A DNA stretch of 5,089 nucleotides from NCBI GenBank assembly GCA_021810735.1, contig JAJZIF010000328.1, positions 1 through 5,089 on the forward strand, given 5' to 3'. A program made the position numbers and the translations under genes. The DNA is from Acidobacteriota bacterium (GTDB taxonomy: Bacteria; Acidobacteriota; Terriglobia; Terriglobales; Acidobacteriaceae). The notes below the pieces were generated by a model. The model was not told where the DNA came from. It saw only the letters and a list, made by a program, of their open reading frames with translations, and did not search any database. Shown here piece after piece: positions 1 through 5,089 of this stretch; the first letter of the stretch is position 1; each line of letters opens with the position of its first letter.

Positions 1-1486
1 CAAGCTGGGGACAGGGTTTTTCCCGTCGACTTACGCTGGGCAGTTCGTTATCAATGTCAAGACACCGGTGGGTTCGCGGCTAAGAGTAAGCGAGGCCTAT
101 ATTAAGCGCCTCTTGAATGTCGTACACGAGGTTATTCCGAAAAAGGACCTCAAGATGACCGTGGCCAACATCGGCCTATCGGACGGTTTCGAATCGATGT
201 ATACCACCAACTCTGACGACAGTACGGCTTTTGTCGACGTAAGCTTGAAAAAGCATCACAGCAAGAGTACAGGCACCTACATCAAGCTGCTGCGTAACAA
301 GATAGACAGCAAGCTGCCAGAGCTGTCCACTTTCATAACAAGCGGAAGCCTCATCAGTGCGACCGTGAATCAAGGTATGCCGGCTCCTCTCGACGTCCAG
401 GTGGAAGGGATGAATCTGAACGCTGACTACAATACCGCTCTCAAACTTGCGGCGCGGATTCGCAAGCTGAGCGATGTCAGCGCTGTACTCATCCCGCAGG
501 ATATGGATTATCCGGCCCTGAAAGTTCAAATCAACCGCCCCATGACCGCACGAATGGGCCTCAATTCGAACGAGGTGGTCTCGGACGTCATTACCGGTCT
601 CGACTCAAACGGCATGATTGCGCCAAGTTACTGGGTCGCTCCGAACAGCGGAAATAACTACATCGAGGCTGTCCAGTTCCCCATTCAGGACACCACGACC
701 CTGAACGATCTCAAAGAACTTCCCTTGCGATCCGCAAATGGCAAGCAGGTTACCACCCTTGCCGCTGTCACGAAAATTAGTTATGAAAATTCACCCAGCG
801 AAGTAACCCATTACCAGCTTATTCGCGTCATCGATGTCTATGTCTCCCCGAAGGGACAAAACCTTGGCCTCCTGGCCAGGAATGTGCAACATATCATCAA
901 GACCACAAAAGTATCGTCAAATGAGCGCGTCACGATGCGCGGCTCGGTAAATGCCATGAACAAGTCGCTCCTCGCCTTCGGCATCGGCTTGATCATGTCA
1001 GTTGTCCTTGTTTACCTCATTCTGATGGCGCAGTTTGCCTCGTTTATCGATCCTTTCATCATTCTGCTGGCTGTACCGCCGGGACTTATGGGCGTGATTT
1101 TGATTCTGCTCCTGAGCCACACCACTCTCGACGTGATGTCGCTCATGGGCGTCATCATGATGACCGGCATCGTGGTTTCGAACTCCATCCTGATCATCGA
1201 CGCCACCCGCGTCCAACTCAGCCACGGTTTGCCTGTCGCAGAAGCCGTCAGCAGGGCCTGCCGGATCCGCCTTCGTCCTATCCTGATGACTGCCTTCGCT
1301 ACCATCCTGGGCATGCTCCCCATGGCATTCACCCTGGAAGAAGGCAGTCAGTTCTATGCTCCTTTGGCGCGCGCTGTGATCGGCGGACTGCTCGTATCCG
1401 TAGTTCTGACTATGTTCATCGTGCCCGCCGCCTACCTGATCGTGTATCGCAATCGTGGTCAGAAGGCACAAGGAGTAAACGGATGA
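1..1486 (+). CDS. RND-family efflux transporter, inner-membrane permease subunit (C-terminal half, 5' end outside window)
   Basis: This is the proton-driven inner-membrane pump of a tripartite efflux system (HAE1/AcrB-like superfamily). The frame is open from base 2, where it encodes a typical RND stretch (LGTGFFPSTYAGQFVINV), so the GTG at 68 is an internal valine and not a start. About 494 residues are visible of the roughly 1,050 usual for the family. In order there are periplasmic porter and docking segments (including LPAPxDVQV-like, QDMDYPAL and SNGMIAPSYW motifs, about 385-630), then five hydrophobic helices from about 965 to 1450, corresponding to TM8-TM12. The TM11 motif RLRPILMT is present, matching the R971/T978 region of AcrB. 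The position matching AcrB Lys940 is serine (codon 1178-1180, in VVSNSIL). TM4, which carries the proton-relay aspartates in this superfamily, lies outside the window. The stop overlaps the next gene. The substrate cannot be told from this half; drug or organic-compound export is more likely than metal export, but this is inference. Confidence 0.96.
   Translation, partial: KLGTGFFPSTYAGQFVINVKTPVGSRLRVSEAYIKRLLNVVHEVIPKKDLKMTVANIGLSDGFESMYTTNSDDSTAFVDVSLKKHHSKSTGTYIKLLRNKIDSKLPELSTFITSGSLISATVNQGMPAPLDVQVEGMNLNADYNTALKLAARIRKLSDVSAVLIPQDMDYPALKVQINRPMTARMGLNSNEVVSDVITGLDSNGMIAPSYWVAPNSGNNYIEAVQFPIQDTTTLNDLKELPLRSANGKQVTTLAAVTKISYENSPSEVTHYQLIRVIDVYVSPKGQNLGLLARNVQHIIKTTKVSSNERVTMRGSVNAMNKSLLAFGIGLIMSVVLVYLILMAQFASFIDPFIILLAVPPGLMGVILILLLSHTTLDVMSLMGVIMMTGIVVSNSILIIDATRVQLSHGLPVAEAVSRACRIRLRPILMTAFATILGMLPMAFTLEEGSQFYAPLARAVIGGLLVSVVLTMFIVPAAYLIVYRNRGQKAQGVNG
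1470..1486 (+). promoter_or_regulatory. Shine-Dalgarno and ATGA overlap coupling the pump and TolC-type genes
   Basis: AAGGAG (1470-1475) lies inside the last codons of the RND gene, 7 bases before the ATG at 1483. The ATG overlaps the upstream TGA stop in the sequence ATGA. This fixes the start of the outer-membrane factor and suggests translational coupling of the two subunits. Confidence 0.85.
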
Positions 1487-2799
1487 GAAAGTTGATAGGA
1501 GCGCTGGCCGCCGGCCTCATGCTGGTGGCAACCAGCGCCGCACAACAACCCACTGCCCCACCTCCGCCACCGCTGCCATTACCCAGGCTTACGATCGGCG
1601 AGGCCGAACGCTTAGCCATCAAGAACAACCCGCACGTCACCATAGCGCACCTCTTGGCATTGGAGGAGCATCAGGTCGTTCGCGAAGCGCGTTCCGCTTA
1701 TATGCCCACGGTAACCGGGGATATGACAGCCGTAGGCTCGCATCACGACAGCCGCATTACCGCCGGCTTCATCAATAATCCCTCCATCTATAATCGCGCG
1801 GCAGGAGGCCTGACAGTGAACCAGCTGATCACGGACTTCGGCCGCACCCACAATCTCACCCTCAGCGCCCGATCGCACGCGCGGGCGCAGCTCGAAAGCC
1901 AGATTGCCACCGAGCAGGACATCACCCTCATGGTGGACCAGGCCTTCTATCAGGCGCTCACTGCACAGGCGGTTCTCCGCGTGGCGCAGCAGACCGTGAA
2001 TGAGCGCCTGGCAATCGAGGAGCAGGTTAATGCACTAGCCAAAGCCAAACTACGTTCCGACGTCGACCTGAGTTTTGCTCAAGTGCAACTCTCGCAGGCC
2101 AAGCTTATGCTGATCGATGCGCGGAACCAGGCCCAGGACGATATGGCGGCCCTTAACGACGTGCTGGGCTCTGAGAAAGATCAGCAGTACATCCTCGTCG
2201 ACCAGACGCCCGCCAATCCTCCTCCGCCGCCACAGAATGCGGCGCCGCTCGTGAGTGAGGCCTTCACCGCACGGCCCGACCTCGCGGCTCTCAACGAAAA
2301 CTTCACCTCCGATATGCAATACAGCAAGGCCGAGCGCGATCTCTGGATGCCTACCGTTTCCGCGCTGGCCAGCGTCGGTGGCACACCCGTTCGCTCCGAT
2401 CAGATACTGTCATCCTGGTACGGCGCGGTCGGCGCAAATATCAGTATCCCCATTTTCAACGGATTCCTGTACAACGCGCGCGCGAGCGCGGCACGGCTGC
2501 AAGCAAACGCCACGCAGCAGCAGATTCGCAGTCTGCGCGACAACATTGCCCGCGATGTGCGCACCGCCGTGCTCGACTCCCAAAACGCCTTTGACAGTAT
2601 CGGCGTCACCCAGGAGATGCTCAGCCAGTCAAATATGGCTCTTGATCTTTCCAAGAGGCGCTATGACATCGGCCTGAGCAGCATTGTGGAGTTGACTGAG
2701 GCGGAGTTGGCGCAAACACAGGCGGAGATTGACGTTGTCAATGCGCGCTATGCTTATGCAACCTCGCTGGCTGTTCTCAAGTATCAGTTGGGACAATAA
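1483..2799 (+). CDS. TolC-family outer-membrane efflux protein
   Basis: This is the outer-membrane channel that takes substrate from the RND pump and its adaptor out of the cell; it acts as a trimer spanning outer membrane and periplasm. The 438-residue product begins with a signal peptide: MRKLIG, a hydrophobic core to about residue 16, and a likely cleavage near TSA-A at 18-20. No lipobox cysteine follows, so it is not a lipoprotein of the OprM kind. A proline-rich segment follows (residues 23-34, including PPPPP at 26-30). Two outer-membrane efflux repeats then occupy about 36-235 and 255-438. Hallmarks are LTVNQLITDFGR (110-121) and ISIPIFNGF (320-328), the paired beta-strand regions, and RRYDIGLSSIVELTEAE (392-408) in the last coiled-coil hairpin. 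A second PPPPP run (246-250) lies in the linker between the halves. Length is normal for the family. The start is set by the AAGGAG site and ATGA overlap; a strong terminator follows the stop. Confidence 0.96.
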   Translation: MRKLIGALAAGLMLVATSAAQQPTAPPPPPLPLPRLTIGEAERLAIKNNPHVTIAHLLALEEHQVVREARSAYMPTVTGDMTAVGSHHDSRITAGFINNPSIYNRAAGGLTVNQLITDFGRTHNLTLSARSHARAQLESQIATEQDITLMVDQAFYQALTAQAVLRVAQQTVNERLAIEEQVNALAKAKLRSDVDLSFAQVQLSQAKLMLIDARNQAQDDMAALNDVLGSEKDQQYILVDQTPANPPPPPQNAAPLVSEAFTARPDLAALNENFTSDMQYSKAERDLWMPTVSALASVGGTPVRSDQILSSWYGAVGANISIPIFNGFLYNARASAARLQANATQQQIRSLRDNIARDVRTAVLDSQNAFDSIGVTQEMLSQSNMALDLSKRRYDIGLSSIVELTEAELAQTQAEIDVVNARYAYATSLAVLKYQLGQ

Positions 2800-2814
2800 C
2801 GGCCGCTAAAATCC

Positions 2815-2857
2815 AAAGGCGGCGCGATTGCCTACCGGCAGCCGCGCCGCCTTTTTT
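2815..2857 (+). terminator. Intrinsic terminator of the efflux operon, possibly bidirectional
   Basis: A perfect 12-bp inverted repeat pairs 2815-2826 (AAAGGCGGCGCG) with 2843-2854 (CGCGCCGCCTTT). The 16-base loop can extend the stem with TGCC (2829-2832) pairing to GGCA (2837-2840). On the + strand the GC stem runs straight into six T (2852-2857), 15 bases after the tolC-type stop. On the - strand the same hairpin is followed by TTTGGATTTT, a weaker T-rich tail, so it may also stop transcripts coming from the PEBP gene about 60 bases away. Confidence 0.9.
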
Positions 2858-2917
2858 CATCCGTCGCTGCAAAATGCCGCAAAATGATATCTACATCGCC
2901 CGTCTGTCTCGATCATG

Positions 2918-3379
2918 TCAACGCTTGTAAACGCCCACCCATTCAGCCTGAGCCAGAACATGCCCTCTCAGGGCGCGCTCCAGGTCCTTCCTGCTGGCTC
3001 CGGCATGCAAGGCAAGCTTGGTGTCGAGAGCATACAGCTTGAAGATGTAATGATGCGGTTTGCCTGGAGGAGGACAGGGCCCGCCATATCCAATGCGATT
3101 GAAATCGTTCGTACCCTGGGATGCGCCATTATCCAGGATCTCCCGCGTTGGCACGCCTTCCGGCAACGATGTCAGATGCGCGGGAATGTTCCAGACAAGC
3201 CAGTGTGTCCAGGTGCCTTTCGGCGCGTCGGGATCATCCGCAATCAGCGCCAGCGAGTGCGCTGCAGGCGTTACCCCATTCCAGTTCAAGGCGGGCGACA
3301 TGTCCGCGCTGCTGCACGTATACTTCCTCGGGATCTCGCCGCCATTTGAAAATGCTGAAATCTTCAGTGCAAGGGTCAT
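2918..3379 (-). CDS. YbhB/YbcL-family (PEBP-like) protein
   Basis: This is a small, probably cytoplasmic protein of the phosphatidylethanolamine-binding / Raf-kinase-inhibitor-like superfamily. Family members bind anionic or phospho-ligands in a shallow pocket; the bacterial YbhB/YbcL branch has no firmly established function. The product has 153 residues, a normal length, with no signal peptide. Visible signatures are DDPDAPKGTWTHWLVWNIP (48-66), the ligand-pocket motif with its Asp and His, then GTNDFNRIGYGGPCPPPGKP (89-108) followed by HHYIFKLYALD (109-119), the second conserved block with the usual GPCPP turn. The end EWVGVYKR is also typical. The frame stays open upstream to 3526, but that part would overlap the preceding deacylase gene and has no family similarity. 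The ATG at 3379 has a good Shine-Dalgarno site and matches where family members begin. It is the last gene of the leftward group, 115 bases after the YbaK-type gene, and its own promoter is not evident. Fold assignment is firm; role is unknown. Confidence 0.94.
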   Translation of the reverse strand: MTLALKISAFSNGGEIPRKYTCSSADMSPALNWNGVTPAAHSLALIADDPDAPKGTWTHWLVWNIPAHLTSLPEGVPTREILDNGASQGTNDFNRIGYGGPCPPPGKPHHYIFKLYALDTKLALHAGASRKDLERALRGHVLAQAEWVGVYKR

Positions 3380-3386
3380 AGCATTA

Positions 3387-3396
3387 CCTTTCCTCT
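3387..3396 (-). promoter_or_regulatory. Shine-Dalgarno site of the PEBP gene
   Basis: Read on the - strand, AGAGGAAAGG lies 7 bases before the ATG at 3379. It selects this start over the longer open frame that would reach back to 3526 inside the neighbouring gene. Confidence 0.75.
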
Positions 3397-3494
3397 GCTT
3401 GCTGGAATCAAAAAAGTCCAGATACGCGCCGCAAAATACTCTCCTCTTTTTTCCTCCATCACAAACTCTGTGTCCCGCTTTCCCCGTTCCCTGC

Positions 3495-3977
3495 CTATGC
3501 GGCTTCAGCGGCTCGTCCCGCGGCAAATCTGATGATGGTGGGTTGAGCCAGCCGCTTGTAATCCTCCCACGCCATGCGGATCAGTTCTCTGTGGGTTCCT
3601 GCGTTGAAAGCAATTTCCTTGTCGTCTTCCAGGCTGTCATCGGCATAAACAGGGAGCCCGTAGAGATTGCCAAAAGGCGGCATCGCGCCGGTCTCGCATT
3701 GAGGAAATCGATCCCTGAATTCATCTTCAGTGGCCAGCGACGCAGTCTTTGCGTTGGTCCCTCTTCTCAGCGATACCAGGTCCACGTGATATTTGGCGGG
3801 GACAACCGCCATGACCAGTTGACCGTCGAGCTTTACCATGACAGTCTTTGCCAACTCCCTTCCCGAAATATGCGCCAGCCCGGCTATACCCTGTGCTGTA
3901 TAAGCGGGCGAGTGGGAGATAACAAGATATGCAACCTTCTGAGCATCGAGATATTCAGTTAAGCTGGCGAGTGCCAT
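3495..3977 (-). CDS. YbaK/EbsC-family aminoacyl-tRNA deacylase (prolyl-tRNA editing-like domain)
   Basis: Proteins of this family hydrolyse mischarged tRNAs in trans (for example Cys- or Ala-tRNA(Pro)) in the cytoplasm and resemble the editing domain inserted in bacterial prolyl-tRNA synthetase. The product is 160 residues, about the usual size of a stand-alone domain. Visible features are the N-terminal YLDAQKVAYLVISHSPAYTA (9-28), the conserved lysine strand ELAKTVMVK (41-49), the hydrophobic strand LVMAVVPA (54-61) and the active-site glycine loop GAMPPFGNLYGLPVYAD (97-113). NAGTHRELIRM (125-135) follows, as in the family. The alanine-rich tail (FAAGRAAEAA, 151-160) is probably disordered. 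The ATG at 3977 is preceded by a near-perfect Shine-Dalgarno site. An in-frame ATG at 4022 has an AGGAG too close to it and would add residues not seen in the family. The gene lies 127 bases after the adenosine-specific kinase gene. The family is clear; which mischarged tRNA it edits is not visible. Confidence 0.92.
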   Translation of the reverse strand: MALASLTEYLDAQKVAYLVISHSPAYTAQGIAGLAHISGRELAKTVMVKLDGQLVMAVVPAKYHVDLVSLRRGTNAKTASLATEDEFRDRFPQCETGAMPPFGNLYGLPVYADDSLEDDKEIAFNAGTHRELIRMAWEDYKRLAQPTIIRFAAGRAAEAA

Positions 3978-3980
3978 AAG

Positions 3981-3989
3981 CACCTCCTT
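3981..3989 (-). promoter_or_regulatory. Strong Shine-Dalgarno site of the YbaK-type gene
   Basis: On the - strand AAGGAGGTG ends three bases before the ATG at 3977, with its GGAGG core 5 bases away. This is close to the full anti-Shine-Dalgarno complement and picks this start among several in-frame ATG codons (3977, 4022, 4067, 4139). Confidence 0.85.
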
Positions 3990-4104
3990 CTCCGGTCGTC
4001 TCTTTGTGGGAGCGAAAGGCATAACTCCTAACTTCGATCTCAACCCTTCGCTGTTTCTGATTCTCATCGGTGCCGCACAACCGAATCGACTACAGCCTCG
4101 GCGG

Positions 4105-4590
4105 TTATCGCTTGTAACCGGTCTTGCGCAGCAACTCATGCCGCCAGGTTACATCCTCTTCTCCCTCCACACCCTTCGGAGCGCTTCCGTCGATGACGCC
4201 GAGAACACCCTGGCCCTGTTCACTCCGCGCAACCACTACCTCGACCGGATTGGCTGTCGCGCAGAAGATAGAACAAACCTCAGGAACATTGCGGAGGGCA
4301 TTTAGCAGGCTGATGGGATAAGCTTTCCGGACCATCACGACAAATACGTGGCCAGCAGCCAGAGCCAGCGCGTTCCGGATTGCCGCCTGCCGAAGAGCCT
4401 GATCGTTTCCGTCCGACCGCACCAGGCACGCGCCGGAACTCTCGTTGAAGGCAAGCCCAAACCTGGCATGCGGTGAGGCCGTCACCACTGCTTCGTAGAT
4501 GTCTTCGACGCTCTTGATGAAGTGCGACTGGCCAATGATGATATTGGCCTCGTCCGGAATTTCCATGGGCACGGTGAGCAAGTCGATCAT
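4105..4590 (-). CDS. Adenosine-specific kinase family protein (COG1839, formerly DUF355)
   Basis: The 161-residue product matches the small, highly conserved family named adenosine-specific kinase, common in archaea and scattered in bacteria. The name implies phosphorylation of adenosine to AMP, but the family is unrelated to the PfkB/ribokinase adenosine kinases and I regard its biochemical role as weakly established. Conserved blocks are IIIGQSHFIKSVEDIYEA (17-34), FGLAFNESSG (44-53), RSDGND (58-63), AGHVFVVMVRKAYPISLLNA (79-98), then NVPEVCSIFCATANPVEVVV (101-120), and near the end GVIDGSAPKGVEGEED (131-146) and LLRKTGYK (153-160). Length equals the family norm. The ATG at 4590 has GGAGGAGA (4595-4602 on the - strand) at good spacing, and the N-terminus aligns with relatives as remembered. 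It starts 27 bases after the efp stop, so the two genes are very probably co-transcribed. No signal peptide or membrane segment is present. Confidence 0.9.
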   Translation of the reverse strand: MIDLLTVPMEIPDEANIIIGQSHFIKSVEDIYEAVVTASPHARFGLAFNESSGACLVRSDGNDQALRQAAIRNALALAAGHVFVVMVRKAYPISLLNALRNVPEVCSIFCATANPVEVVVARSEQGQGVLGVIDGSAPKGVEGEEDVTWRHELLRKTGYKR

Positions 4591-4617
4591 GGTCTCTCCT
4601 CCGCATCCGGACTACTA

Positions 4618-5089
4618 TTATGTACCTTTTTTGTGCTGCGCTCGAACCCTTTCGACGTACCGGCCGGTCTTGAAATCGACATGCACGATTTCGCCCGGGC
4701 CAACGAATAGCGGCACCTGTATGACGAGGCCATTTTCGAGCGTGGCTTCCTTCCGGCCTGCATCCTGCTGCGCACGTGCGGGAGGCGTGGTGCTCTTCAC
4801 GCGGACTTCGACAATGTCAGGCAAAACTACGCTGATCGGCTCTCCTTCGAAAAACTCTGCGGGAACTTCGGTCCCCGGCTGCAAAAATTCCTCAGCCCTG
4901 CCCAGATTGGCGGAGGGAAATTCAACCTGTTCGAACGAATCAAGCCGCTGAAACACGCAATTACCTCCGGCGCTGTAGAGATACTCCAATCTACGCTTCT
5001 CCAACTCCACATCTTCCAATTTCTCCAGCGGCCGAAAGTGTTGATCCCAAACGCGGCCGCTGTGCACATCGGAGAGCCTGACCCGCACC
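4618..5089 (-). CDS. efp: Elongation factor P, divergent (5' end outside window)
   Basis: EF-P binds between the ribosomal P and E sites and relieves stalling at consecutive prolines. The visible 156 codons read into the window edge; the GTG at 5088 is an internal valine (VRVRLSDVHSG aligns with ARVKLRRLLTG near residue 39 of E. coli EF-P). About 38 residues are therefore missing, including the domain I loop tip that carries the modified lysine or arginine. Domain II covers about visible residues 27-91 (LEYLYSAGGNCVF, SFEQVEF, then EGEPISVVLPDIVEV into domain III). Domain III has the family signature KEATLENGLVIQVPLFVGPG (113-132), then VDFKTGRYVERV. Two things are unusual. The linker at visible residues 99-112 (STTPPARAQQDAGR) replaces the normal PGxKGDTA-type loop, and there is a short basic tail, RAQHKKGT, past the usual end. 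It may be a second EF-P-like paralogue rather than the housekeeping copy. It is the first visible gene of the leftward group. Confidence 0.94.
   Translation of the reverse strand, partial: VRVRLSDVHSGRVWDQHFRPLEKLEDVELEKRRLEYLYSAGGNCVFQRLDSFEQVEFPSANLGRAEEFLQPGTEVPAEFFEGEPISVVLPDIVEVRVKSTTPPARAQQDAGRKEATLENGLVIQVPLFVGPGEIVHVDFKTGRYVERVRAQHKKGT

Noticed and set aside
68..70. GTG as the start of the RND gene
   Set aside because: The frame is open to the left edge and the residues before it match the conserved RND segment, so the gene begins outside the window.
998..1471. 157-codon open frame antisense to the RND transmembrane region
   Set aside because: Its composition is very rich in His, Asp and Gln, as expected from the complement of hydrophobic helix codons, with no ribosome site or domain.
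2867..2886. Tandem decamer CTGCAAAATG / CCGCAAAATG, with GCCGCAAAAT again at 3428-3437
   Set aside because: Only two adjacent imperfect copies and one distant 10-base match, with no symmetry or link to a promoter; chance is the simplest explanation.
3380..3526. 49-codon upstream extension of the PEBP frame
   Set aside because: It overlaps the end of the YbaK-type gene, is basic and low in family similarity, and is bypassed by the Shine-Dalgarno site before 3379.
3060..3962. 300-codon open frame on the + strand
   Set aside because: It lies opposite the PEBP and YbaK-type genes, both of which have clear family motifs and Shine-Dalgarno sites. Its translation shows no recognisable domain and it crosses an intergenic gap, so it is a shadow frame.
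3978..4104. Possible promoter for the YbaK-type gene (TTGAGA followed by TTATGC on the - strand)
   Set aside because: The spacing is only 13 bases and the -10 match is poor; no other pair in the gap is convincing.
3978..4139. 54-codon upstream extension of the YbaK-type frame
   Set aside because: It overlaps the end of the adenosine-specific kinase gene and has no family match. The AAGGAGGTG at 3981-3989 marks the real start.
5086..5088. GTG as the start of efp
   Set aside because: It aligns with an internal valine or alanine about 38 residues into EF-P; the modified-loop region of domain I would be missing.

Overview
The window holds six protein-coding genes in two convergent groups separated by one strong intrinsic terminator. 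The DNA is moderately GC-rich and the efflux genes are of Gram-negative (diderm) type: an RND inner-membrane pump and a TolC-type outer-membrane factor. The proline-rich N-terminus of the outer-membrane protein and the general look of the sequences are compatible with Acidobacteriota, but this lineage guess is weak. No RNA gene, CRISPR array, insertion sequence, phage gene or integration site was seen, and both window edges cut through genes.

Left part, + strand (1-2799): the C-terminal half of an RND efflux transporter enters from the left edge, and its stop overlaps the start of a TolC-family outer-membrane factor by four bases (ATGA). They form a translationally coupled tripartite-efflux operon. 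The periplasmic adaptor protein, if present, would lie upstream outside the window. The operon ends at a 12-bp GC-rich hairpin followed by six T (2815-2857).

Right part, - strand (5089 down to 2918): in transcription order these are elongation factor P (its start lies beyond the right edge), an adenosine-specific kinase family protein (27-bp gap), a YbaK/EbsC-type aminoacyl-tRNA deacylase (127-bp gap) and a YbhB/YbcL-type PEBP protein (115-bp gap). The first two are almost certainly co-transcribed. The last two each have a clear Shine-Dalgarno site and may belong to the same unit or have their own promoters; no convincing promoter was found by eye. EF-P and YbaK-type deacylases both act in translation (polyproline stalling and tRNA proofreading), so part of this cluster has a translation-quality theme.

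Most of the window looks like ordinary chromosomal gene content. The points most worth a second look are the EF-P, whose linker into domain III lacks the usual GDT-type loop; the two five-proline runs in the outer-membrane factor; a 27-codon micro-ORF whose stop overlaps the PEBP start; and the conservation, or not, of the efp / adenosine-specific kinase / YbaK / PEBP gene order. No evidently new biological system was found.
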